Below, piece by piece: positions 1 through 8,079 of a stretch of DNA of 64,000 nucleotides. The DNA is from Burkholderiales bacterium. GTDB taxonomy: Bacteria > Pseudomonadota > Gammaproteobacteria > Burkholderiales > Burkholderiaceae_C. Both the position numbers and the translations under genes were made by a program. How positions within the stretch are numbered: position 1 is the first letter of the stretch; every line of letters starts with the position of its first letter. The stretch covers positions 124,001 through 188,000 of the forward strand of contig JADJCH010000063.1 of assembly GCA_016703325.1 (NCBI GenBank), read 5' to 3'. The notes under the pieces were generated by a model. It was not told where the DNA came from and searched no databases. It was given only the letters and a program-made list of their open reading frames with translations.

Positions 1-1133
1 AACTGCCGCGCCAGATGCAGCCCGGGCTCGCGCCAGTGCAGGCCGAGGTGGTAGGCGGCAAAGCTCACCAGCATCGCGCGCATGCGGAAGTTCAGCCAGC
101 CGGTGGCGTTGAGCTGGCGCATGCAGGCGTCCACCATCGGGAAGCCGGTGCGGCCCTCGCACCAGGCGGCCAGGCGCTCGCGGTCCACCTCGCCGGGGTG
201 CACGCCGTCGCCGGGGCGCAGCCCGTCCACCGAGCGGGCCAGGTTGCGGAACTCCAGGTCCGGCTGGTCCTCCAGCTTCTGCATGAAGTGGCAGTGCCAG
301 CGCAGCCGGCCGGCGAAGGCGCGCAGGTCGCGCGCCAATGCGGGGTCGCCGTCCGGGTGGCTGAGTGGGTGGATGCGGGCCTCGGTGGCCTGGTGCACGC
401 AGCGCATCGAGATCGTGCCGAAGGTCAGGTGCTCGCTCAGCCGGCTGCAGCCGGTCTGGGCGGTCAGCGGGCTGGACAGTGCACGGCGGTAACCCCGGCC
501 ACGGCCGGCGAGGAAGTCGCCCAGCGTGGCCCAGGCGGCGCGCTCCCCGGCCGGTGGCGGTGCCTGGACCGGCTCGGCCAGGCCCAGCTCGCGCAGGGTC
601 GGCAGGGGCTGCGGCTGGATCGCCCAGCCCGGTGGTGCTGCGAAGCCGCGCGGGGCCGGCAGCCGCGGCGCGTACATGCGTGCGGCCCAGCGCGACGCCC
701 ATCCGTCGCGCGAGCGCAGGCGGCGCAGCACGCCGGTCTGCGGCCATTCGGTCCAGGCCACGCCCTCGGCACGGCACCAGGCGGCCACCGCACGGTCGCG
801 GGTCCAGCTCCAGCCGGGGCCGGTTTCCTCGTGGCTGAAGAGGTGGGTGAAGGCCACCTCGCGCCTCAGATCCTGCAGCACCTGGGGCAGCGCGCCCACG
901 CGCAGCAGCAGCGGCAGGCCGCGCGCGGCCAGGTCGACCTGGAGCTGATGCACCGCGTCGAGCCAGTAGGCCACCTGGCGCGGGTGGCACTCCGGGCTGG
1001 CCAGCCACTGCGGCTCCAGCACGACCAGCGCCAGCGCACGCTCGAAGTGGGCCGCCTCGGTCAGCGGCGCGTGGTCGCGCAGGCGCAGGTCGCGTTTGAG
1101 CCAGACCAGCGCGGTGGGGGCAGTGCTCGTCAT
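1..1133 (-). CDS. phr: Deoxyribodipyrimidine photolyase (class I type), 3' end outside window
   Basis: Light-driven flavoprotein that repairs UV-induced cyclobutane pyrimidine dimers in the cytoplasm. About 377 codons are visible and the C-terminus lies beyond base 1. The N-terminus has the photolyase Rossmann signature (ALVWLKRDLRLRDH). The C-terminal FAD/DNA-binding region shows WHCHFMQKLED, EGRTGFPMVDACMRQL and GWLNFRMRAMLVSF, which are diagnostic of class I photolyases and related cryptochromes. The ATG at 1133 overlaps the stop of the preceding cryptochrome-like gene (ATGA), so translation is probably coupled. It is the last visible gene of a light/repair operon. Substrate class (CPD repair versus cryptochrome function) is inferred from family resemblance. 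Confidence 0.9.
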   Translation of the reverse strand, partial: MTSTAPTALVWLKRDLRLRDHAPLTEAAHFERALALVVLEPQWLASPECHPRQVAYWLDAVHQLQVDLAARGLPLLLRVGALPQVLQDLRREVAFTHLFSHEETGPGWSWTRDRAVAAWCRAEGVAWTEWPQTGVLRRLRSRDGWASRWAARMYAPRLPAPRGFAAPPGWAIQPQPLPTLRELGLAEPVQAPPPAGERAAWATLGDFLAGRGRGYRRALSSPLTAQTGCSRLSEHLTFGTISMRCVHQATEARIHPLSHPDGDPALARDLRAFAGRLRWHCHFMQKLEDQPDLEFRNLARSVDGLRPGDGVHPGEVDRERLAAWCEGRTGFPMVDACMRQLNATGWLNFRMRAMLVSFAAYHLGLHWREPGLHLARQ

Positions 1134-2380
1134 GGCGGGGCCGGTGGATGGCCGCTGCTGCGGGCGAGCAGGTCGGTGCTGCTCACCAGCCCGCGGGTGG
1201 CGCGGGTCCACCATTGCGAGAAGGAGTCGCAGCGGCGCTCCACCGGCGGGAAAAGTGTCGGTGCCGGGCGCAGCTGCGCCATGCGGGGCAGCCAGCGCGC
1301 GAGGTGCGGATCGCCCAGCGCCTGCACCCGGCGGGCACCGGACAGAGCCTGGGTGAGCTCGGCGGCGCTGCCCCACCAGCGCAGCGGGGTCAGCTCGGCC
1401 ATGCGCCGGCCGACGAAGCGCCAGCGCCGCTCGGCCCAGGGCCAGGCGCGGTGGAAGTCGGCCAGGTACACGCCGAGCACGACGGCGTCGGCGGGAAGGT
1501 CGGCCGGCAGCTCGCCCAGGCTCCAGGGGTGCACCAGCCAGACGTCGCGGCCGGCCAGCGCCGCGGGGTCAGGCGCGGCCAAGCCCAGGTCGGCGGGCGG
1601 GGCGGTGAGCAGCAGCGGTTCGGGCAGCGGATCGAAGAGGTCGGCGCCGCTGCCGGCCTGGATCCCCGCCTGCGCGGGGATGACGGGGACGGGATCGGGA
1701 TCGGGATCGGGAACGGGATCGGGAACGGGATCGGGGACGGGGACGGGGACGGGAACGGTCGCATCGCGGGCCCGGCGGTCGAGTTCGTCGTAGCCGCAGT
1801 CGATCGGGCTGCCCGGGCTGTGCCAGTCCGGCGGGGCGTAGCGGGCTACGTTCTCGGCGTTGAAGAGGTAGGGCTTGCGGCTGCCGGTGCCGGCCACCCA
1901 CTGCCAGCTCAGGTGGTTGCTGGCCAGGTCGCCATCCAGCAGGTGGGCGTAGAGCCAGTCGGCGCCGGCGCGCCAGTGCACGCGGTAGAGGTGCACCAGC
2001 GCGCTGGCCAGCCACATGCGGGCGTGGTTGTGCAGGTGGCCGCTGGCGTAGAGGGTCTGCACTGCGCGGTCGACCACCGGGAGGCCGGTCCGGCCGGCGC
2101 GGACCTCGGCCGGCAGCTCGCGGCGGTACGCAGATTCAGGCAGCGGGCCGGCGTGCAGGGACTGCAGGATGCCGTCGCCGCGCTGGGCCCAGACGTGGCG
2201 GAAGTACGCGCGCCAGCCCAGCTCGAAGATGAACTTGTGCAACACCGGCAGCGGCTGCACGGCAGAGACACCGGCCAGCACCTGCGGCAGCGTGACCAGG
2301 CCGTGCGTCAGGTAGGGCGACAGGCCGGTGACCGCGCCGTCCAGCGCGTTGCGGCTGCGCGCGTAGGCCTCGGGCCGCAC
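1130..2380 (-). CDS. Cryptochrome-like FAD-binding protein with inserted repeat in its linker
   Basis: 416-residue member of the photolyase/cryptochrome superfamily. The N-terminal half is the FAD-binding helical domain (GAVTGLSPYLTHGLVTLP, GLPVVDRAVQTL, HNHARMWLASALVHL, NHLSWQWVAGTGSRKPYLFN). The C-terminal ~150 residues are a separate Rossmann-like part (RDVWLVHPWSLGELP). The two are joined by a Pro/Asp/Val repeat linker (about residues 210-240) that ends in VIPAQAGIQ, the translation of a common intergenic palindromic repeat. The only in-frame start is GTG at 2380. This drops about 19 residues that a one-base-shorter run at the G8 tract (2420-2427) would restore, using a GTG at 2438 overlapping the upstream stop. 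Repair activity is uncertain; a photoreceptor or accessory role is possible. Confidence 0.75.
   Translation of the reverse strand: MRPEAYARSRNALDGAVTGLSPYLTHGLVTLPQVLAGVSAVQPLPVLHKFIFELGWRAYFRHVWAQRGDGILQSLHAGPLPESAYRRELPAEVRAGRTGLPVVDRAVQTLYASGHLHNHARMWLASALVHLYRVHWRAGADWLYAHLLDGDLASNHLSWQWVAGTGSRKPYLFNAENVARYAPPDWHSPGSPIDCGYDELDRRARDATVPVPVPVPDPVPDPVPDPDPDPVPVIPAQAGIQAGSGADLFDPLPEPLLLTAPPADLGLAAPDPAALAGRDVWLVHPWSLGELPADLPADAVVLGVYLADFHRAWPWAERRWRFVGRRMAELTPLRWWGSAAELTQALSGARRVQALGDPHLARWLPRMAQLRPAPTLFPPVERRCDSFSQWWTRATRGLVSSTDLLARSSGHPPAPP
1655..1765. repeat. Short dispersed palindromic repeat plus G-rich hexamer microsatellite inside a coding region
   Basis: The segment holds the palindrome CCCCGCCTGCGCGGGG (about 1664-1680), the core of a widespread proteobacterial dispersed repeat recognised by its translation VIPAQAGIQ. 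It is followed by about 70 bases of GGGAYC/GGGACG-type hexamers (about 1680-1757). All of it is translated as a PVP/PDP linker in the cryptochrome-like protein. A shorter relative of the hexamer motif occurs near 4183-4209, upstream of the same operon. Confidence 0.75.
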
Positions 2381-2434
2381 CGCGGCGATGCGCGCCCGGG
2401 CGGCGGCCAGCGTGGGCTCGGGGGGGGCGCGTCG

Positions 2435-4000
2435 TCACATCGCATGGACCGCTCCCACCTCGCCGCGGCGGATCGCTGCCGATCGATCCCGGATCGCCGC
2501 CCGGTCGGCCTCGCCCAGCCGTGCCAGGTTCTTCACCTGCAGCGCCATGCGGGCGTTGCCGGCCAGTGTTGTCTCGTGGCGCAGCAGGAAGTCCCAGTAC
2601 AGCGTGGTGAAGGGGCAGGCGCGCGCGCCCACCCGCTGGGCCGGGTCGAAGCGGCAGCCCTGGCATTGCGGGCCCATGCGCTGCAGGTACTTGCCGGTGG
2701 CGGCGTAGGGTTTGCTGGCCATCAGGCCGCCGTCGGCGTACTGGCTCATGCCCAGGGTGTTGGGCAGCTCCACCCACTCCACCGCGTCGACGTAGACGCC
2801 CAGGTACCAGGCGTGCACCTGCTGCGGCCGCACGCCCAGCAGCAGCGCGTACAGGCCGGTGACCATCAGCCGCTGGATGTGGTGGGCGTAGCCGTGGTTG
2901 AGGGTCTGCGTGATCGCATCGCGCAGGCAGGCCATCTCGGTGTCACCGTTCCAGTACCAGGCGGGCAGGTCCTGTTGCGCGTCCAGCGCATTGAGCTCGG
3001 CATAGCCGGGCATGCGGGTCCAGTAGATGCCGCGCACGTACTCCCGCCAGCCGAGGACCTGGCGGATGAAGCCCTCCACGCTGGCCAGCGGCGCGCGGCC
3101 GGCGCGCCAGGCGGCTTCGGCGGCGGCCACCACCTCGCGCGGGTTCAGCAGCTTGAGGTTCAGCGACGCGGAGATCTGTGCGTGGTACAGCCAGGGCTCG
3201 CCGGGCCAGATCGCGTCCTGCCAGCGGCCGAACTGCGGCAGCCGCTCGTCGATGAAGGCCTGCAGCGCTTCCAGCGCCTGCGCGCGCGTGACCGGCCAGG
3301 CGAAGGCGTCCAGCCGGCCCGGGTGATCGGCGAAACGCGTGCGCACCCGCGCGATCACCTCGCGGGTGACCTCGTCCGGCTCGAACCAGCGCGGCGGCGG
3401 CAGGAAGCCGGGGCCCTGCGGGCCAAAGGACTCGCGGTTCTCGGCGTCGAAGTTCCAGCGCCCGCCGGCGGGCTGGTCGCCCTGAGCACCTTCCATCAGC
3501 ACGCGGTGGCGCTGGCGCTGCTCGCGGTAGAAGAACTCCATGCGCAGCGCGCGCCGCTGCCTGGCGTGGGCAGCGAACTCGCGCACGGTGCAGAAGAAGT
3601 GCCGGTCCTCGCGAACCTCCAGCGGCAGGCCCGCCGCCTGCGCCACCGCCTGCAGCGCCTTCAGCACCCGCCACTCGCCCGGTGCCGTCATCACCAGCCG
3701 CTGCGGGCGCAGGCGCAGCAGGTCTGCCTGCAGCTGCGCGGCCAGGCTGCCGCGGTTGCCGGCGTCGTCCAGGTGCATGTAGTGCACTGGCCGGCCAGCC
3801 TGCTGCAGTTCGAGGGCGAAGTGGCGCATCGCCGCAAGGAACAGCGCCGTGCGTGGCTGGCTGGAAACGATGTGGGTGGACTCCTCCGCCACCTCGGCCA
3901 TCCACACCGCGTCCTGGGCGGGGTCGAAGCCGTCGAAGGCGGACGCGTCCAGGTCGAGCTGGTCGCCCAGCACGACCACCAGCTGGCGCAGCTCAGCCAT
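2435..4000 (-). CDS. phrB: Iron-sulfur bacterial photolyase/cryptochrome, PhrB (FeS-BCP) family
   Basis: About 521 residues, normal for the FeS-BCP group, whose characterised members repair (6-4) photoproducts. The N-terminal domain begins LRQLVVVLGDQLDLD. The FAD domain carries VEGFIRQVLGWREYVRGIYW, NHGYAHHIQRLMVTG and WYLGVYVDAVEWVELPNT. The 4Fe-4S cysteine pattern is visible: EMACLRD, then CQGCRFDP and GARACPF (roughly residues 355-460). The ATG at 4000 is preferred; an in-frame GTG lies at 4006. The start overlaps the end of the DUF2256 gene, and the stop abuts the cryptochrome-like gene. (6-4) specificity is family knowledge, not shown here. Confidence 0.92.
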   Translation of the reverse strand: MAELRQLVVVLGDQLDLDASAFDGFDPAQDAVWMAEVAEESTHIVSSQPRTALFLAAMRHFALELQQAGRPVHYMHLDDAGNRGSLAAQLQADLLRLRPQRLVMTAPGEWRVLKALQAVAQAAGLPLEVREDRHFFCTVREFAAHARQRRALRMEFFYREQRQRHRVLMEGAQGDQPAGGRWNFDAENRESFGPQGPGFLPPPRWFEPDEVTREVIARVRTRFADHPGRLDAFAWPVTRAQALEALQAFIDERLPQFGRWQDAIWPGEPWLYHAQISASLNLKLLNPREVVAAAEAAWRAGRAPLASVEGFIRQVLGWREYVRGIYWTRMPGYAELNALDAQQDLPAWYWNGDTEMACLRDAITQTLNHGYAHHIQRLMVTGLYALLLGVRPQQVHAWYLGVYVDAVEWVELPNTLGMSQYADGGLMASKPYAATGKYLQRMGPQCQGCRFDPAQRVGARACPFTTLYWDFLLRHETTLAGNARMALQVKNLARLGEADRAAIRDRSAAIRRGEVGAVHAM

Positions 4001-4169
4001 GGCCACTACTGGCTTTGGCGCCGCGGCGGCAGGCGTCGGAGCAGTACTTCACCTCCTCCCAGCAGCGCGCCCAGCGGTGGCGCCAGCTCATGGGCCGGCC
4101 GCAGGCGGCGCAGGGTTTGGCCGGCAGGGCGGATTTGTTGCCGCGGAAGCCGGATGCTTTGGAAGTCAT
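3993..4169 (-). CDS. DUF2256 small zinc-ribbon-like protein
   Basis: 58-residue protein matching DUF2256: basic N-terminus, then KPCAACGRPMSWRHRWARC and EEVKYCSDACRR. Paired CxxC and CxxxC motifs suggest metal binding. ATG at 4169 is chosen; a TTG three codons upstream is less likely. It is the first gene of the photolyase operon and overlaps the phrB start by 8 bases. DUF2256 genes are often found beside FeS-BCP photolyases, so a helper role for that enzyme is plausible but unproven. Confidence 0.85.
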   Translation of the reverse strand: MTSKASGFRGNKSALPAKPCAACGRPMSWRHRWARCWEEVKYCSDACRRGAKASSGHG

Positions 4170-4233
4170 CGATGACAAGGAAGGGGAACGGATCGGGATC
4201 AGATCGGGGCATGGTAGGCAGCCGGCGCCGCAA

Positions 4234-4296
4234 GACCCGCTTTTGCCGCCATCCCCTGGAGATTCACTCCCATAATCCGGGTCAAAAGCGGGTCAA
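4234..4296. promoter_or_regulatory. Candidate MerR operator between the photolyase operon and its regulator
   Basis: A perfect 12-bp inverted repeat, GACCCGCTTTTG (4234-4245) and CAAAAGCGGGTC (4283-4294), spans the divergent intergenic region. On the right side GGGTCAA occurs twice (4279-4285 and 4290-4296), 11 bp apart, which is one helical turn. This arrangement suits a dimeric or multimeric MerR-type protein controlling both directions. Binding is inferred from position and symmetry only. Confidence 0.5.
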
Positions 4297-4311
4297 GGAG
4301 AATCGATCCGC

Positions 4312-4974
4312 ATGGGACGGACGAAGGATGCGATGAGCCAAGAACCCACTCCAGGCCCGACGACTTCCCCCACCCTGCACCGCAGCGGCGCAGTCGCGCG
4401 AATGCTGCGCATGCCGGTGGCCACGCTGCGCGTCTGGGAGCGGCGCTACCAGCTCACCGACGGGCAGCGCTCGGCCAGTGGCCAGCGGCTGTATTCGGCC
4501 GACGAGGTGCGCCGCCTGGCGCTGATCCGCCAACTGGCCGATCTGGGCCACGCCATCGGCCAGCTCGCGCCGCTGGAGATGGCGCAGTTGCAGCAGCTGG
4601 CCGGCACGCATGCGCGCACGCTCGACGCCCTGCGGCGCGGGCCGGTGTCCTCGGCGTCTTTGCCCGCGCCCACGTCGGCGCCCGCCTCCACCCCCGTGCC
4701 GACGCGCCGCTGGGACGACGCCGCACTGGCCGACATGGCCGGCCTGTCCAGCACCATCGCCTGCGAGTGCCCGCGGCATGTGGCCGAGCTGCTGATGCGC
4801 CTGTCACACTTCGAGGCCTACAGCGCCCAGTGCGAGCAGCGCAGCCCGGCCGATGCCGAGCTGCACGCCTGGCTGGGCAGGATCGCGGCGCAGGCGCGGG
4901 CCAAGTTCGAGGAGGCGCTGGAGCGCATCGCCCGGCAGGAAGGGCTGCTGCTGCCGCGGCCTGCGGCGCAGTGA
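4312..4974 (+). CDS. MerR-family regulator, probable light/stress control of the photolyase operon
   Basis: 220-residue regulator. The N-terminal MerR helix-turn-helix is clear (residues ~24-65: HRSGAVARMLRMPVATLRVW, ERRYQLTDGQ, LYSADEVRRLALIRQL). An Ala/Pro/Thr-rich linker (~residues 110-130) follows, then a C-terminal region with a conserved-looking CECPRHVAELLMRLSHFEAY segment. No cobalamin-binding ExxH...DxHxxG motif is visible, so this is not a full CarH/LitR B12 photoreceptor. An AAGGAG sits 11 bases before the ATG; a second ATG at 4333 is possible. Divergence from the photolyase operon across a symmetric repeat suggests control of that operon. Confidence 0.85.
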   Translation: MGRTKDAMSQEPTPGPTTSPTLHRSGAVARMLRMPVATLRVWERRYQLTDGQRSASGQRLYSADEVRRLALIRQLADLGHAIGQLAPLEMAQLQQLAGTHARTLDALRRGPVSSASLPAPTSAPASTPVPTRRWDDAALADMAGLSSTIACECPRHVAELLMRLSHFEAYSAQCEQRSPADAELHAWLGRIAAQARAKFEEALERIARQEGLLLPRPAAQ

Positions 4975-5014
4975 GAGGGAGCCGAGGGGTGGCCCCAGCG
5001 GCAGCGTCAGGTTC

Positions 5015-6703
5015 TCAGCGCTCGCGCACCGGCAGGTCCTTCGGCCAGGTGATGCGGTAATCGGCGCCGAAGCGCTGCGTCTGGCCCGGCGCCAGGGTGA
5101 CTTCCCAGGCCGCCACGCCGGGCTGACCCTGCCAGCGTGGGTGGGTGGGTTCGGGGCTGAAGCGGCGCTCGATCTCGATGCGCTCGTCGGTGGCGGTGGG
5201 CAGCGGCTCCAGCAGGCGCAGCTGCACCGGCTGACGGTGGGCGTTCTCCACGCTGTAGGCGCGGCCGATCTGGCGTTCGGCGCGCTGGCCCACCAGGCCG
5301 GCGCTGGCGTCCTTGCGTTCGCCGGGCAGCGGTTGCACCCGCACCAACTCGTCGCGGCCGAAGGGCAGGGTCAGCCGTTCCCGCGCCGCGGCTGGGCCGG
5401 ACTGCGTGGCCGGCCACTGGCCCTGACCCACCACCTGCCCCTGGCGCAGCAGCTGCAGCGGGCCGGCGGGCCAGACGCCGGCCGGCCGCTCCAGCTCGGC
5501 CAGCAGCCAGGCGCTGGGCTGGCTGGCCGGAACCGCCTGCACCAGCCAGCGTGCGCTCAGGCGCTGGGTCTCCAGCGTCAGGCTGACCAGGGCACCGCTG
5601 CTGGCCACGTCCACCGTGCCCGGCACCACAAACTCGGTGGCGAACTCGCTTTGCACCGTCTGCACCTGAAAGGCCGGCGCAGCGGGTGCGGCTGCATCGG
5701 CGACCAGAGCCGGGGATGGGGCGGCCATCGGTGCGGCGCGCATCTCGGCGGAGAACACCTTGGGCTGGGGCGACTCCACCAGCCACCACCAGGGCCGCGG
5801 CGCCGGGCCGGCCACCGCGGATTGCGGCGAGCCGGTGGACAGGCGCAGCGCGATGCCGCGCCAGTCCTCCCCGGTGGCCTGGGTGATCTGGGCCAGGCGT
5901 TCCACGCGCACCCGGCTGGCCTCGGTGTCCAGCTCGGCCCGGTAGGCCGGGCCCCAGGTGGGGCCGGCCTGCAGGTAACGCAGGCGCAGTTCACCTTCAC
6001 GGGGAGCCTGCAGTTGCACGGCGATGCGGCGCACCTGGCCCGCGCTTTCCCGCAGGCGGTCACGTTCGGCACGCAGCGGCGCCAGTTCGCGCTCCAGTCG
6101 TTCGCGTTCGCGGCCCAGGCGGTGCTGCTGCTGGGCGGCCTCCTGCCCCATGCGCTGCACCATGGCCAGGGTGGCCGACAGCTGCGCCGCCGGCACCTGC
6201 ACGGCCGAGCCGCTGCGCACCTCGGCGCCCTCTCCCTTGGCCGCAACCCCGTCGGCGGCACCGGCACGCAGGTGGCCGAGCACCAGCTCATGACCCAGCG
6301 TCTCCGACTGCACCACCGCCAACCTGTCCTCCAGGCTGCGGATGCGGGCGTCCAGCTCGCCGCGCTGGCACTCCGGAGCCTGCACCCGCGGCAGCGCACT
6401 CAGCGTGACCGGGCCGAGGGTGATCGCCGCATCCGCTTCCACCCGCAGGCTGGCCGGGTCAAACCCCTCCGGCAGACAGCCCAGCAGCAGCTCGCGTGTG
6501 CCCGCCGGCACTTTGGCCACGCGCTCCACCACCGCGGCGCCGGGGTGCAGGGTGACCCGGGTGATGCGGGTGAGCTGCGCCTCGCTGACCTGCGCCACCG
6601 CCACCGGGGCCATCACCAGAGCGCTGCACCACAGCAACGTCGGCGCAGCACCACGCGCCAGTGGAGACGGAAGGAAGCGGTGCGGGTCGATGCGGAGCGT
6701 CAT
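5015..6703 (-). CDS. MuiA-like secreted protein (DUF4140/DUF4139)
   Basis: About 562 residues. N-terminal signal peptide (hydrophobic stretch ending PVAVAQ), then the DUF4140 region (ITRVTLHPGAAVVERVAKVP), a coiled-coil-like heptad region (~residues 150-230), and a C-terminal DUF4139 beta-rich region with AGPTWGPAYRAELD and FGADYRITWP near the end. Family members include the 'mucoidy inhibitor' MuiA annotation; the biochemical function is unknown. Upstream in-frame ATGs at 6715 and 6712 exist. The gene is monocistronic and convergent with the MerR gene. Confidence 0.8.
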   Translation of the reverse strand: MTLRIDPHRFLPSPLARGAAPTLLWCSALVMAPVAVAQVSEAQLTRITRVTLHPGAAVVERVAKVPAGTRELLLGCLPEGFDPASLRVEADAAITLGPVTLSALPRVQAPECQRGELDARIRSLEDRLAVVQSETLGHELVLGHLRAGAADGVAAKGEGAEVRSGSAVQVPAAQLSATLAMVQRMGQEAAQQQHRLGRERERLERELAPLRAERDRLRESAGQVRRIAVQLQAPREGELRLRYLQAGPTWGPAYRAELDTEASRVRVERLAQITQATGEDWRGIALRLSTGSPQSAVAGPAPRPWWWLVESPQPKVFSAEMRAAPMAAPSPALVADAAAPAAPAFQVQTVQSEFATEFVVPGTVDVASSGALVSLTLETQRLSARWLVQAVPASQPSAWLLAELERPAGVWPAGPLQLLRQGQVVGQGQWPATQSGPAAARERLTLPFGRDELVRVQPLPGERKDASAGLVGQRAERQIGRAYSVENAHRQPVQLRLLEPLPTATDERIEIERRFSPEPTHPRWQGQPGVAAWEVTLAPGQTQRFGADYRITWPKDLPVRER

Positions 6704-6754
6704 GGCGCACATCATCGCGCAAGCCCGGCCACCGCGGGCTGCGGGCGGCCGGGA

Positions 6755-7384
6755 TCAGAACTTGAAGTCGACGCTGTAAGTCGGGTTCCACTGCCCGCCG
6801 GTGTTGCGGAAGGCGCCCAGGTCCAGCTTCCACTCCTTGGCCAGACGGGGGCGCCAGGCCTCCGGCAGCGGAATGCGCAGCGCCAGGTCGATGGTGGTCC
6901 GGCCCACCGGCCCGTCCTTCGTGTCGGTCACGCGGGTGAAGCTGCCGATCAGGTCGAACTGCTGCGGCAGGCGCACGGTATAGAGCAGCTGCGGAAACAG
7001 GCGGTGGGTGCGACCGCTGCGGTGCCGCAGGCCGAAGGCGGTGGACAGGTCCAGCCAGGCGTTGCGGTAGAAGTTGACCATCAGCCCGTAGTAGATCTGG
7101 TCGGTGCCGCCGGCCTCATGCGAGGCATAACCGTGGAAGTCCAGCCGGTCGGTCAGGCCATAACCCCACACCACGTAGCTCTGGCCGTTCTTGACCCGGT
7201 CCATCGGGTTGAGCGTGAAGTCCAGGTCCAGATCCCCCTTGCCTGCTGGTGTACCCTGGTCGTAGCCGCCGGCGGCCTGGCCGGACGTGGCGATCAGCAT
7301 CGCGAGCAGCGGCAGCAGACGCAGCGGGAGGGCGCCGCGCAACATGGCAGGGCAACGCAGCGAGGGCAAAGGGCGTGCAGGCAT
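6755..7384 (-). CDS. Secreted or outer-membrane hypothetical protein
   Basis: 209 residues with an N-terminal signal peptide (hydrophobic core LRLLPLLAMLIATSG, cleavage near QAAGG). The mature part alternates aromatic and polar residues like a beta-barrel and ends YSVDFKF with a terminal Phe, as outer-membrane proteins usually do. No recognised enzymatic motif. An alternative ATG at 7345 gives a tighter signal peptide. The product resembles uncharacterised proteobacterial exported proteins; an outer-membrane location is inferred. Confidence 0.6.
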   Translation of the reverse strand: MPARPLPSLRCPAMLRGALPLRLLPLLAMLIATSGQAAGGYDQGTPAGKGDLDLDFTLNPMDRVKNGQSYVVWGYGLTDRLDFHGYASHEAGGTDQIYYGLMVNFYRNAWLDLSTAFGLRHRSGRTHRLFPQLLYTVRLPQQFDLIGSFTRVTDTKDGPVGRTTIDLALRIPLPEAWRPRLAKEWKLDLGAFRNTGGQWNPTYSVDFKF

Positions 7385-7482
7385 GGCAACGCACTATGGG
7401 GCATGACGTCGATGCCAAGGCGTGGGAGCCACCCACACAGTCGGCCTCGGCGAGCCCTCTTTCTCGCCTTCTGGCACCGCGG

Positions 7483-8076
7483 TCAGCCCGGGGCTGGCGG
7501 CGGTGGGACCGCCGGAGCTTCCTCCGGCAGCACATCCTGATAGACCTGCGCCACCGCCAGATCCAGCCCGACACTCTCCAACCGGAGGACTTCGCCCTCG
7601 GCGGCAGGGTAGAGCTCCCAGCGCCCCTGCCCGTTGCGCCGGAACAGGTCCAGCTGCATGCGGTCTTGCGCGATGAAAAGCACCTCCTGCAGCTCCTGCA
7701 GGCGGCGGTACAACTCGAACTTGCGGCCCCGGTCGTAGGCAGCGGTGCTGTCGCTGAGCACTTCGACGATCAGCAAAGGGTGGCGCTTGGCCAGGTCCGC
7801 TTCCGGGCCGCGGTCGCGGGCGTCGCAGGTGACCAGCACATCGGGGTAGAACACCGCATCGGCTGCCTCGACATGCAGCTTCATGTCGGAAATGAAGGCG
7901 CGGCAGGGCGTACCGCGCAGGGCAACGCGGAGCGCCATGTAGAGATTGCCCGCGATCTGGTTGTGCGCATCACGCGCGCCCGTCATCGCAAAGATCTCGC
8001 CATCCACCCATTCGTGGCGCTCGGGCTGCTGCGCCTCCCAGTCCATGTAGGCGGCGAAGTCGAAGCGGATCCGCAA
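7483..8076 (-). CDS. Uma2-family (DUF820) putative endonuclease
   Basis: 197 residues of the Uma2/DUF820 PD-(D/E)XK-like fold: HEWVDGEIFAMTGA near the N-terminus, AVFYPDVLVTCD, then LLIVEVLSDSTAAYDRGRKF and LYRRLQELQEVLFI. The D of YPDV and the E-x-E-type EVLS region are the presumed metal ligands. The start is probably the TTG at 8076, four bases after the GST stop, so translation may be coupled; an ATG at 8046 would lose conserved residues. The cellular role of Uma2 proteins is unknown. A paralogue lies at 15735-16337. Confidence 0.8.
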   Translation of the reverse strand: MRIRFDFAAYMDWEAQQPERHEWVDGEIFAMTGARDAHNQIAGNLYMALRVALRGTPCRAFISDMKLHVEAADAVFYPDVLVTCDARDRGPEADLAKRHPLLIVEVLSDSTAAYDRGRKFELYRRLQELQEVLFIAQDRMQLDLFRRNGQGRWELYPAAEGEVLRLESVGLDLAVAQVYQDVLPEEAPAVPPPPAPG

Positions 8077-8079
8077 TCC

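Noticed and set aside
1680..1757. Hexamer array considered as a CRISPR or minisatellite locus
   Set aside because: Units are six bases without unique spacers and lie inside a coding frame.
1148..4336. Plus-strand open frame of about 1062 codons over the photolyase operon
   Set aside because: Shadow of three recognised minus-strand genes; no conserved motifs.
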